From: Prorocentrum cordatum
Lineage: Eukaryota; Sar; Dinophyceae; Prorocentrales; Prorocentraceae
Reading direction: 5' to 3'
Length of the DNA stretch: 64,000 nt
NCBI GenBank assembly: GCA_963575745.1
Contig: CAUYUJ010017639.1
Coordinates: 126,001-190,000, forward strand
The notes below the pieces were generated by a model. The model was not told where the DNA came from and searched no databases. It saw only the letters and a list, made by a program, of their open reading frames with translations. A program made the translations under genes and the position numbers. Shown piece after piece: positions 51,701 through 61,846 of the stretch (positions are counted from its first letter, which is position 1; every line of letters begins with the position of its first letter).

Positions 51701-52112
51701 GTTGGTGGCCTCGAACGCGGGCGCGGCGCGGGAGGTGGCGTGCTATGCGCTGCCCAAATTGATTTCTTAAGTCAGCAGCGTTCTCTGGCACCCGCGCTGC
51801 CCTGTGCTTCTCGGAGCGCCTGGGGCCTGGATGGAGCGGCCTTAACGCGCGCGGGTTCGAGCCTTCACCCCGACGGAGTTGGCGGGGAATGATCGGCGAG
51901 ATGTCGTCGGTGTTCTCGGGGGTCGCGATAGTTAATATGACGTTCGGGTTTGTCGCTGATAGATGCCATCGGACATCGGGTCGTACCCGACGGTTCCTAG
52001 TCGCGCAAGTGGCGACTAAGGCCGATGCGCGCGCGCGATGGATAATAAAGCGAAGGGCAGTTGAGAAGCTTGCTCTGCAATGTTCAATACTACATCTGAA
52101 CGGCGCTAGCAA
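51669..52112 (-). pseudogene. Unrecognised open frame, 147 codons
   Basis: Contains FRCSIEHCRASFSTALRFII, HLSATNPNVILTIATPENTD and PENAADLRNQFGQRIARHLP. It lies directly upstream of the preceding segments on the same strand. On the + strand 51889-52030 is also open (MIGEMSSVFSGVAIVNMTFG). No family recognised. Confidence 0.3.
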
Positions 52113-52144
52113 GTCAGTCTCGCTGCTTGTGTCCAGACGACGAC

Positions 52145-52490
52145 GACCACTAGAACGACTGCCAAGGGCGACTACCGACGACGACGGCGACGCCGACGCC
52201 GACGCCGCCGACGCCGCCGACGACGACGACGACGGCGACGGCGAGGGCGGCAGCGACGGCTGCGGCGGCGACGGGATAGAAACCGCCGACGCGCTCGCAG
52301 CAACTTGTGCGCGTCAGACCTCGGTGCTGTTCCTTGCTTCCCTCGTACTTCGTCGTCGCCGTCCTCCTCCTCCCATTGCCCCTCCCCTCGCGAACGCCGC
52401 GCCCACCTGCGAGCGCCGCGGCGCGCCCGCGAACGCAGCGCGCGACCCCTGCGAGCACCGCCGCACGCACGTACAACAGCGCGCCAGGCC
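52145..52490. repeat. GAC/GCC triplet repeat and relatives of the 20-bp minisatellite
   Basis: 52170-52265 is (GACGCC) and (GACGAC) low complexity. 52388-52480 holds GCGAACGCCGCGCCCACCTG, GCGAGCGCCGCGGCGCGCCC and GCGAGCACCGCCGCACGCAC, related to the 20-bp units at 47.4 kb. Confidence 0.7.
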
Positions 52491-52493
52491 ACG

Positions 52494-53750
52494 TCATAAT
52501 CGCAGAAGAGCGCGCAGCACCACGCGTGCTCGAGCACCGCCAGTAAATTCGCTCGCGCCAAGGTAACGCGTCATAATCGCAGCATGCCTGTGGAACAAAA
52601 AAGGAATGCCTTCAGGCGCCTGCGCGCCCAGCCCCCCGCGCACGACCGCTACCGCTGCTCGGGGGCGAGGGCCGGGCAGCGAGCATTGTCCGCCGGAAGG
52701 TGGAAAGACGATCTCAAACCACCGCGAAGTTCTGAGTTTGACCTCGTCGCGCCAGGCGGGCGCCAGCGGGGCCGCGATGCGCGCGCCCGGCAGGGGGCCC
52801 AGCCTTGCCAGGATGCCACCCCATGCGAAGATACGCGGCACGGCAATCGGGTCTCCTGGCAGAGCAACGCCGCTCCGCGGTCGCCCGCGCCGCGATGGCA
52901 AAATAAGGGGCCGCTGCCCAGATCCCTCTGCGCCGCGACAGCGAAGGTGGGGGGAGGGGGCGCCTGCCGCTGTCCGAAGAGACCGCCGTCGTCACCCCGC
53001 GCGGCCCTCGAGGCCATCCAACGCCCCGCGAGGCACCGTCGACGCGCCGGCGGTTTCGCACGAGAGATCATGGACCAGGGACAGGAACGCCTGGCAGAGT
53101 CGAAGCTGCACGAGATTGTACAGTCGACCTTCCTGGGGTCGACTCCCAGCTCCTCAAAAGCCGCGCGTTCGCCCCGAGCGCGCTCGCGCGCGCGCTGGGC
53201 TCGGCCGCCTGGAGCCCGCGCGCATTCCTGGCCAATGGGATAATTAGGGGTCAGCACCGGCTGGGTGCCGATCCCTACAAGAGCGCTGATGGGAGGCCCC
53301 GGCCTGTGAGCGCTTGCCGTCTCCGCGACTTAATGCAGCCATGCTCGGCAGGCTGCCGACGCCACCCAACTCCACCGTTTTCCCAGCTGTTCCATCCTTG
53401 ACGAATCCACGTTGCGACCTGGCCGCTGCCTCCGCCGCCGGCCCGCGAGCTTCCGATTGATCGCCGCCCCCGTTTTCCGAAGCGAGAGCGGTCGCGTCTT
53501 CTCGGGCGCGCGAACGCCGCCCTGGCCCGCCCCCGCCCCCTCGAACTTCTCGGGGGGGAAATGCCGCAACTGATTGGTTCGAGTCTGACGGCGCGGGGGG
53601 CCCGTCGCGCGGCCACCTCGTCGAAGCTAAAAAGGCGCGCTCGCTGGCGGGGCGATCGCCGCGCGCCTCGCCCCCCCGAGAAATCCACGGGCATCGCGCA
53701 ACGAAGGAGGAACGGTGAAGTCCCAGCGGAACTTGGGCACGCCGCGCTAC
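52494..53750 (-). other. GC-rich coding-like stretch, unrecognised
   Basis: Minus frames show scattered varied text: GVALPGDPIAVPRIFAWGGI and VKLRTSRWFEIVFPPSGGQC (52494-52901), FEELGVDPRKVDCTISCSFD (52900-53180). SGVALPGDPIA faintly resembles RT motif B (SGxxQGDPLA), which would fit its place downstream of an endonuclease, but motifs A and C are not visible. Composition is too GC-rich to judge ORF length. No firm assignment. Confidence 0.3.
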
Positions 53751-54379
53751 TCGAGGCACTTGCCGACGAGGGCCTCGCGCTGGGCCGTCCGATCAGGGCC
53801 CTGCCTTAGCGCGGAGACCTCCGTCGGCGCGAACGCGCGCGCCCGGCGGGCGAGCGCGCCAACCGCGCGATCAGCGCGGGCCTCGGCGACCTCGCCCGTC
53901 GCGATCGCCCCCGCCCGAGACCTCCTCTGACCGAGGGGGTGCCGGGGAGTGGCTCGGCGCGCGAGGGCGCGCTGCTGCCCTCGAAGCCACCCTCGCACAC
54001 TTCCTGCCGTCGCCTCCGTCGCCGCCCCCTCCACTATCGCTTCCCTCTCGTTGACCTCCTTCCCCTGCGCCAGGTCGCGCCCCCATTTGGACTCTGGCGG
54101 CTCCGCGATCGACCCCCGCCGCGCCCGGCACATCCGCCACCTCGCTGAGCCAGACATTCCGGGCGAGAAGGAGGCGCGCCAACCTGGCGCCCCGTCTCCG
54201 CGCGGCTCTCCCCGCCCGTCGCCGCGTCGTCGCATTCGCCGACGGGGCCCACCCCGAGCCCCTCGAGGTCGCATTCCGAATCTAGGCGGCAACGCGCGCG
54301 GGCGCTCGGGATCTGACCTCTTGTCGCTCAGGGGCCAACAGCTGCTCATGCTCAGCGACTCAAGGTACTGCGATATCAT
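53747..54379 (-). pseudogene. Region downstream of the LINE endonuclease, possible linker
   Basis: 210 open codons with MISQYLESLSMSSCWPLSDK, ESKWGRDLAQGKEVNEREAI and EGAATEATAG, otherwise Arg-rich. It stands where the linker between endonuclease and RT would be in the element read from 59 kb leftward. No RT follows clearly. Confidence 0.4.
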
Positions 54380-54439
54380 CGCCGCGGCCTTCTCGCCCGT
54401 GAAGAGGGGGGGTCGATGGGGGCGGGCTTCTTTCTCGCA

Positions 54440-55245
54440 GGGTCGGCGCTCGGCCTCGCAGCGCGCAAGCCCCGCTGCCGCCGCCGAGCGATCGCTGATA
54501 TTCGCAGCGCGCAGCTCCCGCGGCTCACCGCCCAGTTAGAAGCGCACCCGCGTCTGCTTGAGCGCCCGCCGCGGCGCCCCGATGAAGATCCGATTGGCCC
54601 GCGCGACAATGCGTCGGGCCAGAGGGGGCGAGCTCAACGGTGGACCCGGGGGCCGCTGTCAGACCCCGGAACCAGGGTGCGAGCGCAGCCTCGCGCACGA
54701 GCCAGCATGCCCCAGCATATTGAATTCCATGGAGTCGACGCGCTCGCCATCGCAAGAGTCACCGCGGACGACCGTCAGCCCTTGGGCGGAACCTCGTCAG
54801 CCCAAGCGAGATCAGTCGTCATCCGGTCCACTATGCGCCGCGCATCCCGAGCGCCGATTCCGCTATTTCGAACATTCCAATGGATTATGCAGCGCCCAGA
54901 CCCTTGCTCATCAACAGCTGCCCCCGCGCGGAGGGCGCGGCCAGGGGCCGGAGCCGCCGGCTCGCGCAAGTGGGTCTTGCCACGCGCGTCCGCCGGGAAT
55001 AAGCGCCGACGCCCCCTGCAGCCGCGCGCCCCCCCCCCCGTCGAGATATCCACCGCCGGCTTGACATGGGCGCCCGGGGCTCTCGAGCAGATCGCGCGCC
55101 CGAACCTCAGAGCCACGGGTCTCCTGAATGGCCCAGGCCGCGCCAGGGAACCAATGCTTCTGCGCGCGCCCAGGCTCGGGCTCGACGCTGCGCGCCCCGT
55201 CGTTGCACGGGGCGCGGGCGTTCCTGGAGATGAACCTCAATGGCC
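54440..55245 (-). pseudogene. LINE endonuclease domain (element C3)
   Basis: APE-type endonuclease in several frames, 5' to 3': LRFISRNARAPCNDGARSVE (normally FxSWNAR), AAWAIQETRGSE (the QETRG metal-binding Glu), a glycine-rich stretch, ARGKTHL, CIIHWNVRNSGIGARDARRI (compare LIHWNVHNHD in copy C1), VVRGDSCDGERVDS in place of GDFN, then RANRIFIGAPRRALKQTRVR (compare IDR) and NISDRSA (compare SDH). At least four frameshifts and altered catalytic residues: dead. The N-terminal parts lie beyond the fold-back insertion at 58.5-59 kb. Confidence 0.7.
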
Positions 55246-55543
55246 TCGACCCTCCCCGCCTACTCTCGAAGTGGTTAGAGACAGCGCTCTGCCGTCTCGG
55301 ACTCAAGGGCGCCACGCGCCGCAGCCCCCGCCCCCCCTTGACGTGGCCCCAGAGAGCGGGTCGCAGCCATGTTCCGAGGGAGCTTGGGGCCAGAGGGCGC
55401 GCCCTGGATCTCCAGCCGGAGGAAGTGCTTCCACTAGGCACTGAGCGTGTACTTTCTTCTTGTGCTTTCTCTGTTTATTTTTCTCCACAGGCTCGCTCTC
55501 GACCCGCGGATCAAACAAAAAAAAAGTTTATATGTTTTGTTGT

Positions 55544-55574
<31 letters not shown>

Positions 55575-55959
55575 GCTCGCCCCCCCCCACATGATCATAC
55601 ACATGCTCCCTTGATCCCTCCAGTCGTTCATCCCCCTTCCTCCTCCTGCTCTTCTTGATTATGTTTTGCTACGTTGTCAGACGCAACCCAGTCGATTGCA
55701 TTCCAAGCGCTTGCGGCTTCAATCGTTGGCAACGCATTACAATCCAATCGGCTGCGTTGCAGTTGATCATTAAGAATCGTTTTATAGAGGTTCTTCTCCC
55801 TCTCCCTCCTCCTCCTCCTGATCCTCCTCATCCGCCTCATATTCCTCCTTCTCTTCCTTCTCATCCACCTAAGTCTCCTTCTGTGAAGGGTTTCAACGCG
55901 AATCCTTCTGTTGATAATTTCAATAGGAATCATTCTATGGCGAATTGTGTTGTAGCGGG

Positions 55960-57790
55960 AGGTTCCTCGCAAAATAGTCGTGCAGCTGCGTTCACAACTA
56001 GATTTGTGACTATCGCCTCGAAGCGGAGAGAAGGGGGCACAATGACGAGGAGCAGGAGGAGCAAGAGCAGGAGGAGGAAGAAGAGGAGGGTGAGGAGCAT
56101 GACGATGACGAGGAGGAACTCATTACTCACAAAACTAGTTGTTGAACGCCGATCACAACTAGTTTTGCGAGTAGTGTCTTGTAGCGGGAGGTTCCTCGCA
56201 AAACTAGTTGTGCAGCTGAGTTCACAGCTAGAGTTGTGAGTATTGCCTCGAAGCGGAGAGGAGGGGGCACAATGACGAGGAGTAGGAGGATCAGGAGAAG
56301 GAAGAAGAGGAGGGTGAGCAGCACGACGATGACGAGGAGGAACTCATTACTTACAACGCTAGTTGTGGAGCATCGTTCGCAATTAATTTTGCGAGTAGTG
56401 TCTTGTAGCGGGAGGTTCCTCGCAAGAGTACTTGTGCATTTGCGTTCACAACTAGATTTGTGAGTATCGCCTCGAAGCGGAGAGAAGGGGGCACAATGAC
56501 GAGGAGCAGGAGGAGCAGGAGGAGCAGGGGAAGGAAGAAGAGGAGGGTGAGCAGCATGACGATGACGAGGAGGAACTCATTACTCACAAAACTAGTTGTG
56601 GAGCGCCGTTGACAATTAGTTCTGCGAGTAGTGATTCGTAGCGGGAGGTTCCTCGCAAGAGTACTTGTGCATTTGCGTTCACAACTAGATTTGTGCGTAT
56701 CGCCTCAAAGCGGAGAGAAGGGGGCACAATGACGAGGAGCAGGAGGAGCAGGAGCAGGAGAAAGAAGAAGACGAAGGTGAGCAGAGGGGGGGGGGCAGAA
56801 TGACGAGCAGGAGGAGCAGGAGGGCAGAAGAGCAGGAGGAGCAGGAGGAGGAAGAAGAGGAGAGTGCGGAGCATGACGATGATGAGGAGGAACTCATTAC
56901 TCACAAAACTAGTTGTGGAACGCCGTTGACAACTAGTTCTGCTGACGAGGAGCAGGAGGAGCAGGAGGGCATCGTCATGCCCCTCGCCCTTCTCTTCTTC
57001 TTCCTCCTGCTCCTCCTGCTCCTCGTCATTGTGCCCCCTCCTCTCCGCTTCGAGGCAATACTCACAGCTCTAGTTGTGAACTCAGCTGCACAACTAGTTG
57101 TGCGAGGAACCTCCAGCTACAAGACACTACTCGCAAAACTAGTTGTGAACGGCGTTCCACAACTAGTTTTGTGAGTAAGGAGTTCCTCCTCGTCATCGTC
57201 ATGCTCCTCACCCTCTTCTTCTTCCTCCTCCTGCTCCTCCTCCTGCTCCTCGTCATTGTGCCCCCTTCTCTCCGCTTCGAGGCGATACTCACAAATCTAG
57301 TTGTGAACGCAGCTGCACAACTAGGAGGAGCAGGAGGGCAGAGGAGCAGGAGGAGCAGGAGAAGGAAGAAGAGGAGGGTGAGCAGCATGACGACGACGAG
57401 GCGGAACTCATTACTCACAAAACTAGTTGTGGAGCGTCGTTCACAATTAGTTTTGCGAGTTGTGTCTCGTAGCGGGAGGTTCCTCGCAGAATTAGTTGTG
57501 AAGCTGCGTTCACAACTAGATTTGTGCGTGTCGCCTCGAAGCGGAGACGAGGGGGCAGAATGACGAGGAGCAGGAGGAGCAGGAGAAGGAAGAAGAGGAG
57601 AGTGAGCAGCATGACGATGACGAGGAGGAACTCATTACTCACAAAACTAGTTGTGGAGCGCCGTTCACAATTAGTTTTGCGAGTAGTGTCTTGTAGCGGG
57701 AGGTTCCTCGCAAAACTAGTTGTGAAGCTGCGTTCGCAACTAGATTTGTGAGTATCGCCTCGAAGCGAGCATGATGAGGAGGGTGAGTTG
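55960..57790. repeat. 224-233-bp units with ACTAGTTGTG palindromes, partly inverted
   Basis: CTCATTACT(C/T)AC anchors lie at 56119, 56343, 56576, 56893, 57407 and 57631 on one strand. 56945-57320 holds about one and a half units in inverse orientation, so adjacent units can fold on each other. Each unit has two or three AAAACTAGTTGTG-type palindromic words, TAGCGGGAGGTTCCTCGC and a GAGGAG-rich tail. Confidence 0.85.
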
Positions 57791-57925
57791 CAGAAGGAGG
57801 AGGGTGAGGAGCCGTAGAGGATCTCAATGGGAATCTTCTTTCGCAGAGGATTTCAATAGGAATCCTTCTGTGGAGGCCGAACGCCAGCGAAAACCCTTCA
57901 GAAAACCAAACAAACAAACAAAAAC

Positions 57926-58208
57926 AAAAAAACTATGATTTCTGGAGAACAATCGGTGGAATTGCGGTACCTACTCCGGCCGGCGGCAGAACGGAGGAGG
58001 GGGAGAGGGGAAGGAGGAGAAGAGGGAGTGGAGGGGGAGGAGAAGAGGGAGAAGGTGGAGGCGGAGGAGGAGGAGGAGGTAAAAAACCAAAAAAACCAAA
58101 AAAAAACCAAAAAAACCAAAAAAAACAAAAAAAACAAAAAAACTATGATTTCTGGCGAATTTTGGTCGCCAGCCGTTCCAGAAATTCTCCAGAAATCATA
58201 GTTTTTTT
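57926..58208. mobile_element. Small element with perfect 24-bp inverted ends
   Basis: 57926-57949 (seven A, then CTATGATTTCTGGAGAA) is the exact complement of 58185-58208. Flanking CCAAACAAAC and GGTTTTTTTGG runs extend the pairing roughly. A third copy of the arm at 58136-58155 makes a second, tighter hairpin with the right end. The interior is GAGG-rich, then CCAAAAAAA repeats. A MITE or a fold-back product nested in the larger element. Confidence 0.7.
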
Positions 58209-58435
58209 GGTTTTTTTGGTTTTTTTGGTTTTTCTTTGGTTTTTTGGAGGTTTGCTTTAGTTTCTGACGATTTCGATGATTCCGAGAAGGAATAGCACGG
58301 GGAGGAGGAGGAGGAGGAGGAAGAGGAGGAGGAGGAGGAGAGAAAGGAAGAGACAGGAGAAGGGAGCGGAGAAAGAAGATATCGATCGGCGGCCGCGGTA
58401 AAGACGAATATGTATGATCATGTGGGGGGGGGCTA

Positions 58436-58476
<41 letters not shown>

Positions 58477-58486
58477 TCCCTCTCTC

Positions 58487-59045
58487 TCATCGGTGAAGAT
58501 ATTGCGGTCTAGCCTCGGGGCCAGGGCACGCTGGGCCTCCTTGGAGCCGCCATCTCATGATTTTTGCCCGGGCCAACCGACGCCTCGATTGCGCCCCGGC
58601 GGGGGGCGGCGCCGCGATATCCTTCCAAGACCTGTCAGCAATCTGCGTGCCCTGGAGGAACTTCTGAACCCGTCTGGAAGCAAACCCAGCAGCCCCCTGG
58701 AACCTAAGCGCGACCCCGGATCCCCTCTCCTCCACGTCGGCCGCGACATGTTAGAGGAAGACTTGCAGCCGCGCACCGCCTCCACCAGCGCAAACACGAG
58801 GGGGGCCTTGGGGATAAGCTGACGCGAGTGGACCACGACCGCCGACAGATCGACCGTCCGATCCCAAGATGCCGACGATGCAGGCGCAGGCGGAATGGAA
58901 CTCTTGACCACCACCATCTCACGTCGGAGGAGCTCCAACTCCTGCCTGAGGGCATCCAGATCGTCCACCCTGTTCTCAACTCCAACGAACCGATCGACAT
59001 TAAGCGGATATGTCATCGCCATGTTTTGCGATGGCGTCCCGACCC
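58487..59045 (-). pseudogene. LINE N-terminal coiled coil and RRM-like domain
   Basis: The frame near 59000-58780 reads VGVENRVDDLDALRQELELL and RREMVVVKSS, a heptad-like coiled coil, then VVVHSRQLIPKAPLVFALVE. In another frame GVALRFQGAAGFASRRVQKF, LQGTQIADRSWKDIAAPPPA and GAQSR fit the RRM-like domain that in dinoflagellate LINEs precedes the endonuclease (my recollection of the family: ...FTVQFxGxAGxAARRVxKxL...). It runs to the fold-back edge at 58.49 kb. Confidence 0.55.
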
Positions 59046-59740
59046 TCAGTGGTCTTTGCGAAGCACTCGACCACGAACATCTGGGCGAAGGAAGAATGCT
59101 GCTGGGCCATGTCCGCCGCAAGCTTCGGATGGGAGTCCGAGACGTGGGCGGCCATGCTGGTGGCCAGGAAGGCCTGGAGCGAGGCGAAGTGCCCTGAGGT
59201 CGCCGTTCTGACCAGCCGATTCTGCAGCACGCGGAACCCCATGTACACCAGCACCAGCAAGGGGACGGACCCAAAGCGGCAGCCCCATTTTCTCGGCGAC
59301 CGCCGCCCAGGCGTCAGGTGGCACTGCAGCGCGCGGGGTGGGGCGGTCGATCTCCTCCTCAGGGAAGGCGGGTGCTTCTTCGAGTTCAGCTGCAAGTCGT
59401 GCTCGCTAAGCGGGGTCCGCGGGAAACCGGCCTGCATCACCTCCCAGGCCGCGAGGAGAATCGCCAGGGGCAGGACCTGCACCACTCCGCCTATCACGAG
59501 CCGAGCGATCCCGACGGTCATTACCTTCTCCGCGCCAAAGGAAATCACGAGGGCGGCGAGGGCCTTGCGATCGGCGCCACATGGGTCAGCGCATCGATGC
59601 TCGCGGGCACCGGTGGGTCAGCACGTCGCCGCTCACGGCGAGGACGTCCGCTGCCTCCGCCCCTGATCGCACGTGGGTTCCGCCCTTCACTGCCAGCGCC
59701 GCCGTCCTCGGAGTGGAGCTCATATCTGTCCGGCATGTCC
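59000..59740 (-). pseudogene. Membrane-protein-like ORF, part 3
   Basis: The frame 59548-59000 reads KVMTVGIARLVIGGVVQVLP then LAILLAAWEVM (a likely membrane helix), LLVLVYMGFRVLQNRL (a second), and HPKLAADMAQQHSSFAQMFV, ending CFAKTTEGRDAIAKHG. It passes by a frame change into the coiled coil at 59.0 kb. Upstream, another frame reads SSTPRTAALAVKGGTHVRSG. It probably belongs to one long N-terminal ORF of the LINE or to a separate gene fused to it. Confidence 0.4.
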
Positions 59741-60024
59741 CGGCCGCACTAGTGCCCACAGGAACGGGACACTCTACAGTTTACCCGCGGGCACCGATGC
59801 AAATGTGGAGGAACATCGGGTTTGCGCGCTGGCACAAGGCTCAGGCCTGATGAGGATCAGGCCGGAGGGCGGGGAGCCGTCCTCGAAACAAAAGTCCCCA
59901 CAAGGCTCCCTGGGGGCCTGGCGTCGCGAGCCAAAACGGCCACGGGTGAGGCGGAGGGGGAGGAGGAGGAGGAGGAGGAGAAGGAGGAGGAGGAGCGAGC
60001 GTCCCAAAACATCTCGCCACCTCA

Positions 60025-60807
60025 TCACCCGCGCTCGCGCTCGGCCGCGCGCGCGCCCGCCTCGAGGCCTCTCAGGGCCATCGTGTTGACGTCGAAAGAG
60101 TTGCCGACGTGGAAGTCCTCGATGTCGCCGACGTCGTCGGTGTGGACGCCATTGAGGTCGTCAAGATCGCGATGAACATCAGGCACATGGTCAGGGAAAA
60201 CACCTCCCGCGACCTCCGCTGCCAGCTCGAGGAAGGTCGGGTCGGACTCCGCCATGTCCGTCGGCCAGTTGTCAACTTCGTGAACAAGCGGGAGGAACTC
60301 AGGATCCTCCGCCTCCTCTTGTAGATCGCCATCAGGAGGTCCAGGCTGTCCGTCGCGAAAAGTGGCTTCAGCATCCGCAGCGCCAGTCGGATCTTCTTCT
60401 AGCAGGTTGCTAGGATGCAGTAATAGCCAAGTAATCAGGCCCACTTTGTCCTCCGAGAGGGCGGGGAAGAGGGCGTAGAGCATTAGCAGCGCCAGGAGAG
60501 GTTGATCAGGCTCAAGAGCAGCTGGGTGGCCAGAACGCTTAGGGCCCACGACGGGTGGAGCAGCTGGCGGAGATGACGAAGCAGGCGTCGCAATGGAAGT
60601 CGCCGAAGATGGTGGGGGGATGTGGGGAATCAGCAAGTTAATTGCGTCAAATGTGTTTTGCTGCATCGATTCCCACTGCGGCGACTCGTTCGAACCCCAG
60701 GGCCCAGTGTTCGCAGCCTGGGGACCCCGCGCGCTCCCTTGGCCAGCAGCGCGCTCACGAGGAGGCAAACGAGGACGGAGTAGCCCTCTGGGACCCCCTG
60801 CGGACAC
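60025..60807 (-). pseudogene. Membrane-protein-like acidic ORF, part 2
   Basis: 260 open codons: MQQNTFDAINLLIPHIPPPS, QPLLALLMLYALFPALSEDK then VGLITWLLLHPSNLLEEDPT (hydrophobic), and a strongly acidic tail (EEAEDPEFLPLVHEVDNWPT, MAESDPTFLELAAEVAG, DLDDLNGVHTDDVGDIEDFH). The start overlaps the end of the previous ORF in another frame. A GCTACTCCGTCCTC word doubled at about 60784 and 60825 (41 bp apart) marks a small duplication that may have broken the frame. Function unknown. 59870-60024 is GAG-rich with no gene. Confidence 0.45.
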
Positions 60808-61837
60808 AGATGAGGACGGAGTAGCTGTCTATGATCGCCAGGAAGCCGAGGAAGACCAAGGCGATGCTGACCGACATGTGCTGCGCCGCCATGGCACACA
60901 GGAGGAAGACCAGACGCCGACGATGCTGCCGCAGAGGCGGCAGCGGCAGCAGAGCCATCAACCTGCGACTCGGCAGGGCGAGCGGACTGCGCCAATGAGG
61001 GGAGAAGAACTTCAGGAAGTGTCGCCGTGCCGTTATCCCGATCTTCATGGGGCCCCCCTTCCTCAACCTGTGGCAGGGCGATGTGATCGTGGCGACCAGG
61101 AAGTCGCTGAGGGGGGGGCGAGCCTGAGGTGGCGACGGCGCCGCAGAGGGAGCAGCGGGCGCAGCACGAGCAGGGCCCAGCCAGGCAAGAACATCAGCAT
61201 CGGCACCAGGCGGCGGGGGATCACCCGAGCTTGCCGCCGGCCACGACGGCAGCGTGCGTGGTAATGCCAGTGGTTGTACTTGCCATGCTTCAGAAGGCCT
61301 GGCCCTGGGACCGACATGGTAGTCGTACTCGTCATCGCTCATGACTTCGTCCTCGAATTGTGGCGGAGGGCCCTTGGCGAACATCGTAGTGCTGTCATTT
61401 ATGGCATCCATGGTGCGGAGGTCCTCGTCCGTAGGTGAAGGGTAGTCAGCGTGGGCAGCTGCGTCATCGTCGGGGTGATATTCGTAATCCACAGAGGCTT
61501 CCTCGGACGGCCTAGATCGAGGCTTGGGCTTCCGCGGGTCGACATCCATCTGATTAAGAGAGAAGTTGGGGAACCAGAAAAGCGCGTTGGGCGCAGGCAC
61601 CGACGAAGGCACAGGTGCTGCACGCCAGGTCGTAGCAGCAGACATCCAATGAAGAAAGCGGGCACGGTTCGGTGCTTCCATCCGAGATGGGTCAGGACGC
61701 CACTCAAGCATTTCCATGTGCAAGCGAGTTGCCTCAAAAGTCTCATGAAGAATAACGGGATCGTCCTGAGATATGCCTCGCAGAAGTTGCTGACGTAGCC
61801 GCTCGCGAAAGATAGCAGAACCATGCCAGCCCGACAT
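60755..61837 (-). CDS. Unrecognised ORF, 360 codons, acidic with membrane-like end
   Basis: Starts MSGWHGSAIFRERLRQQLLR with an ATG 9 bp after the stop of the RT-tail ORF. N-terminal third: ETFEATRLHMEMLEWRPDPS and FLHWMSAATTW. Middle acidic: SVDYEYHPDDDAAAHADYPS, FEDEVMSDDEYDYHVG. C-terminal: LVFLLCAMAAQHMSVSIALV then FLGFLAIIDSYSVLICV, one or two likely membrane helices. The sequence after SYSVL may originally have continued in the next ORF. It could be the N-terminal part of a LINE lying head-to-tail with the upstream one, or a second ORF of that element. No known domain. Confidence 0.5.
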   Translation of the reverse strand: MSGWHGSAIFRERLRQQLLRGISQDDPVILHETFEATRLHMEMLEWRPDPSRMEAPNRARFLHWMSAATTWRAAPVPSSVPAPNALFWFPNFSLNQMDVDPRKPKPRSRPSEEASVDYEYHPDDDAAAHADYPSPTDEDLRTMDAINDSTTMFAKGPPPQFEDEVMSDDEYDYHVGPRARPSEAWQVQPLALPRTLPSWPAASSGDPPPPGADADVLAWLGPARAAPAAPSAAPSPPQARPPLSDFLVATITSPCHRLRKGGPMKIGITARRHFLKFFSPHWRSPLALPSRRLMALLPLPPLRQHRRRLVFLLCAMAAQHMSVSIALVFLGFLAIIDSYSVLICVRRGSQRATPSSFASS

Positions 61838-61846
61838 GCGAATTTA

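Larger units (their letters stand above)
55545..58488. mobile_element. Fold-back element, ~2.9 kb, splitting a LINE
   Basis: Inverted ends: left 55545-55602 has CTCTCT, (TA)n, a C-run, then ACATGATCATACACATG. Right 58412-58488, read inward, has GAGAGAGG mirrored as CTCTCTC, a 38-bp (TA)n, GGTAG, a C-run and ACATGATCATACAT. The interior begins pyrimidine-rich from the left and, read inward, from the right as well. Outside it, minus-strand LINE parts continue on either side (RRM-like at 58.5-58.7 kb, endonuclease from 55.25 kb). No transposase recognised. Confidence 0.6.
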
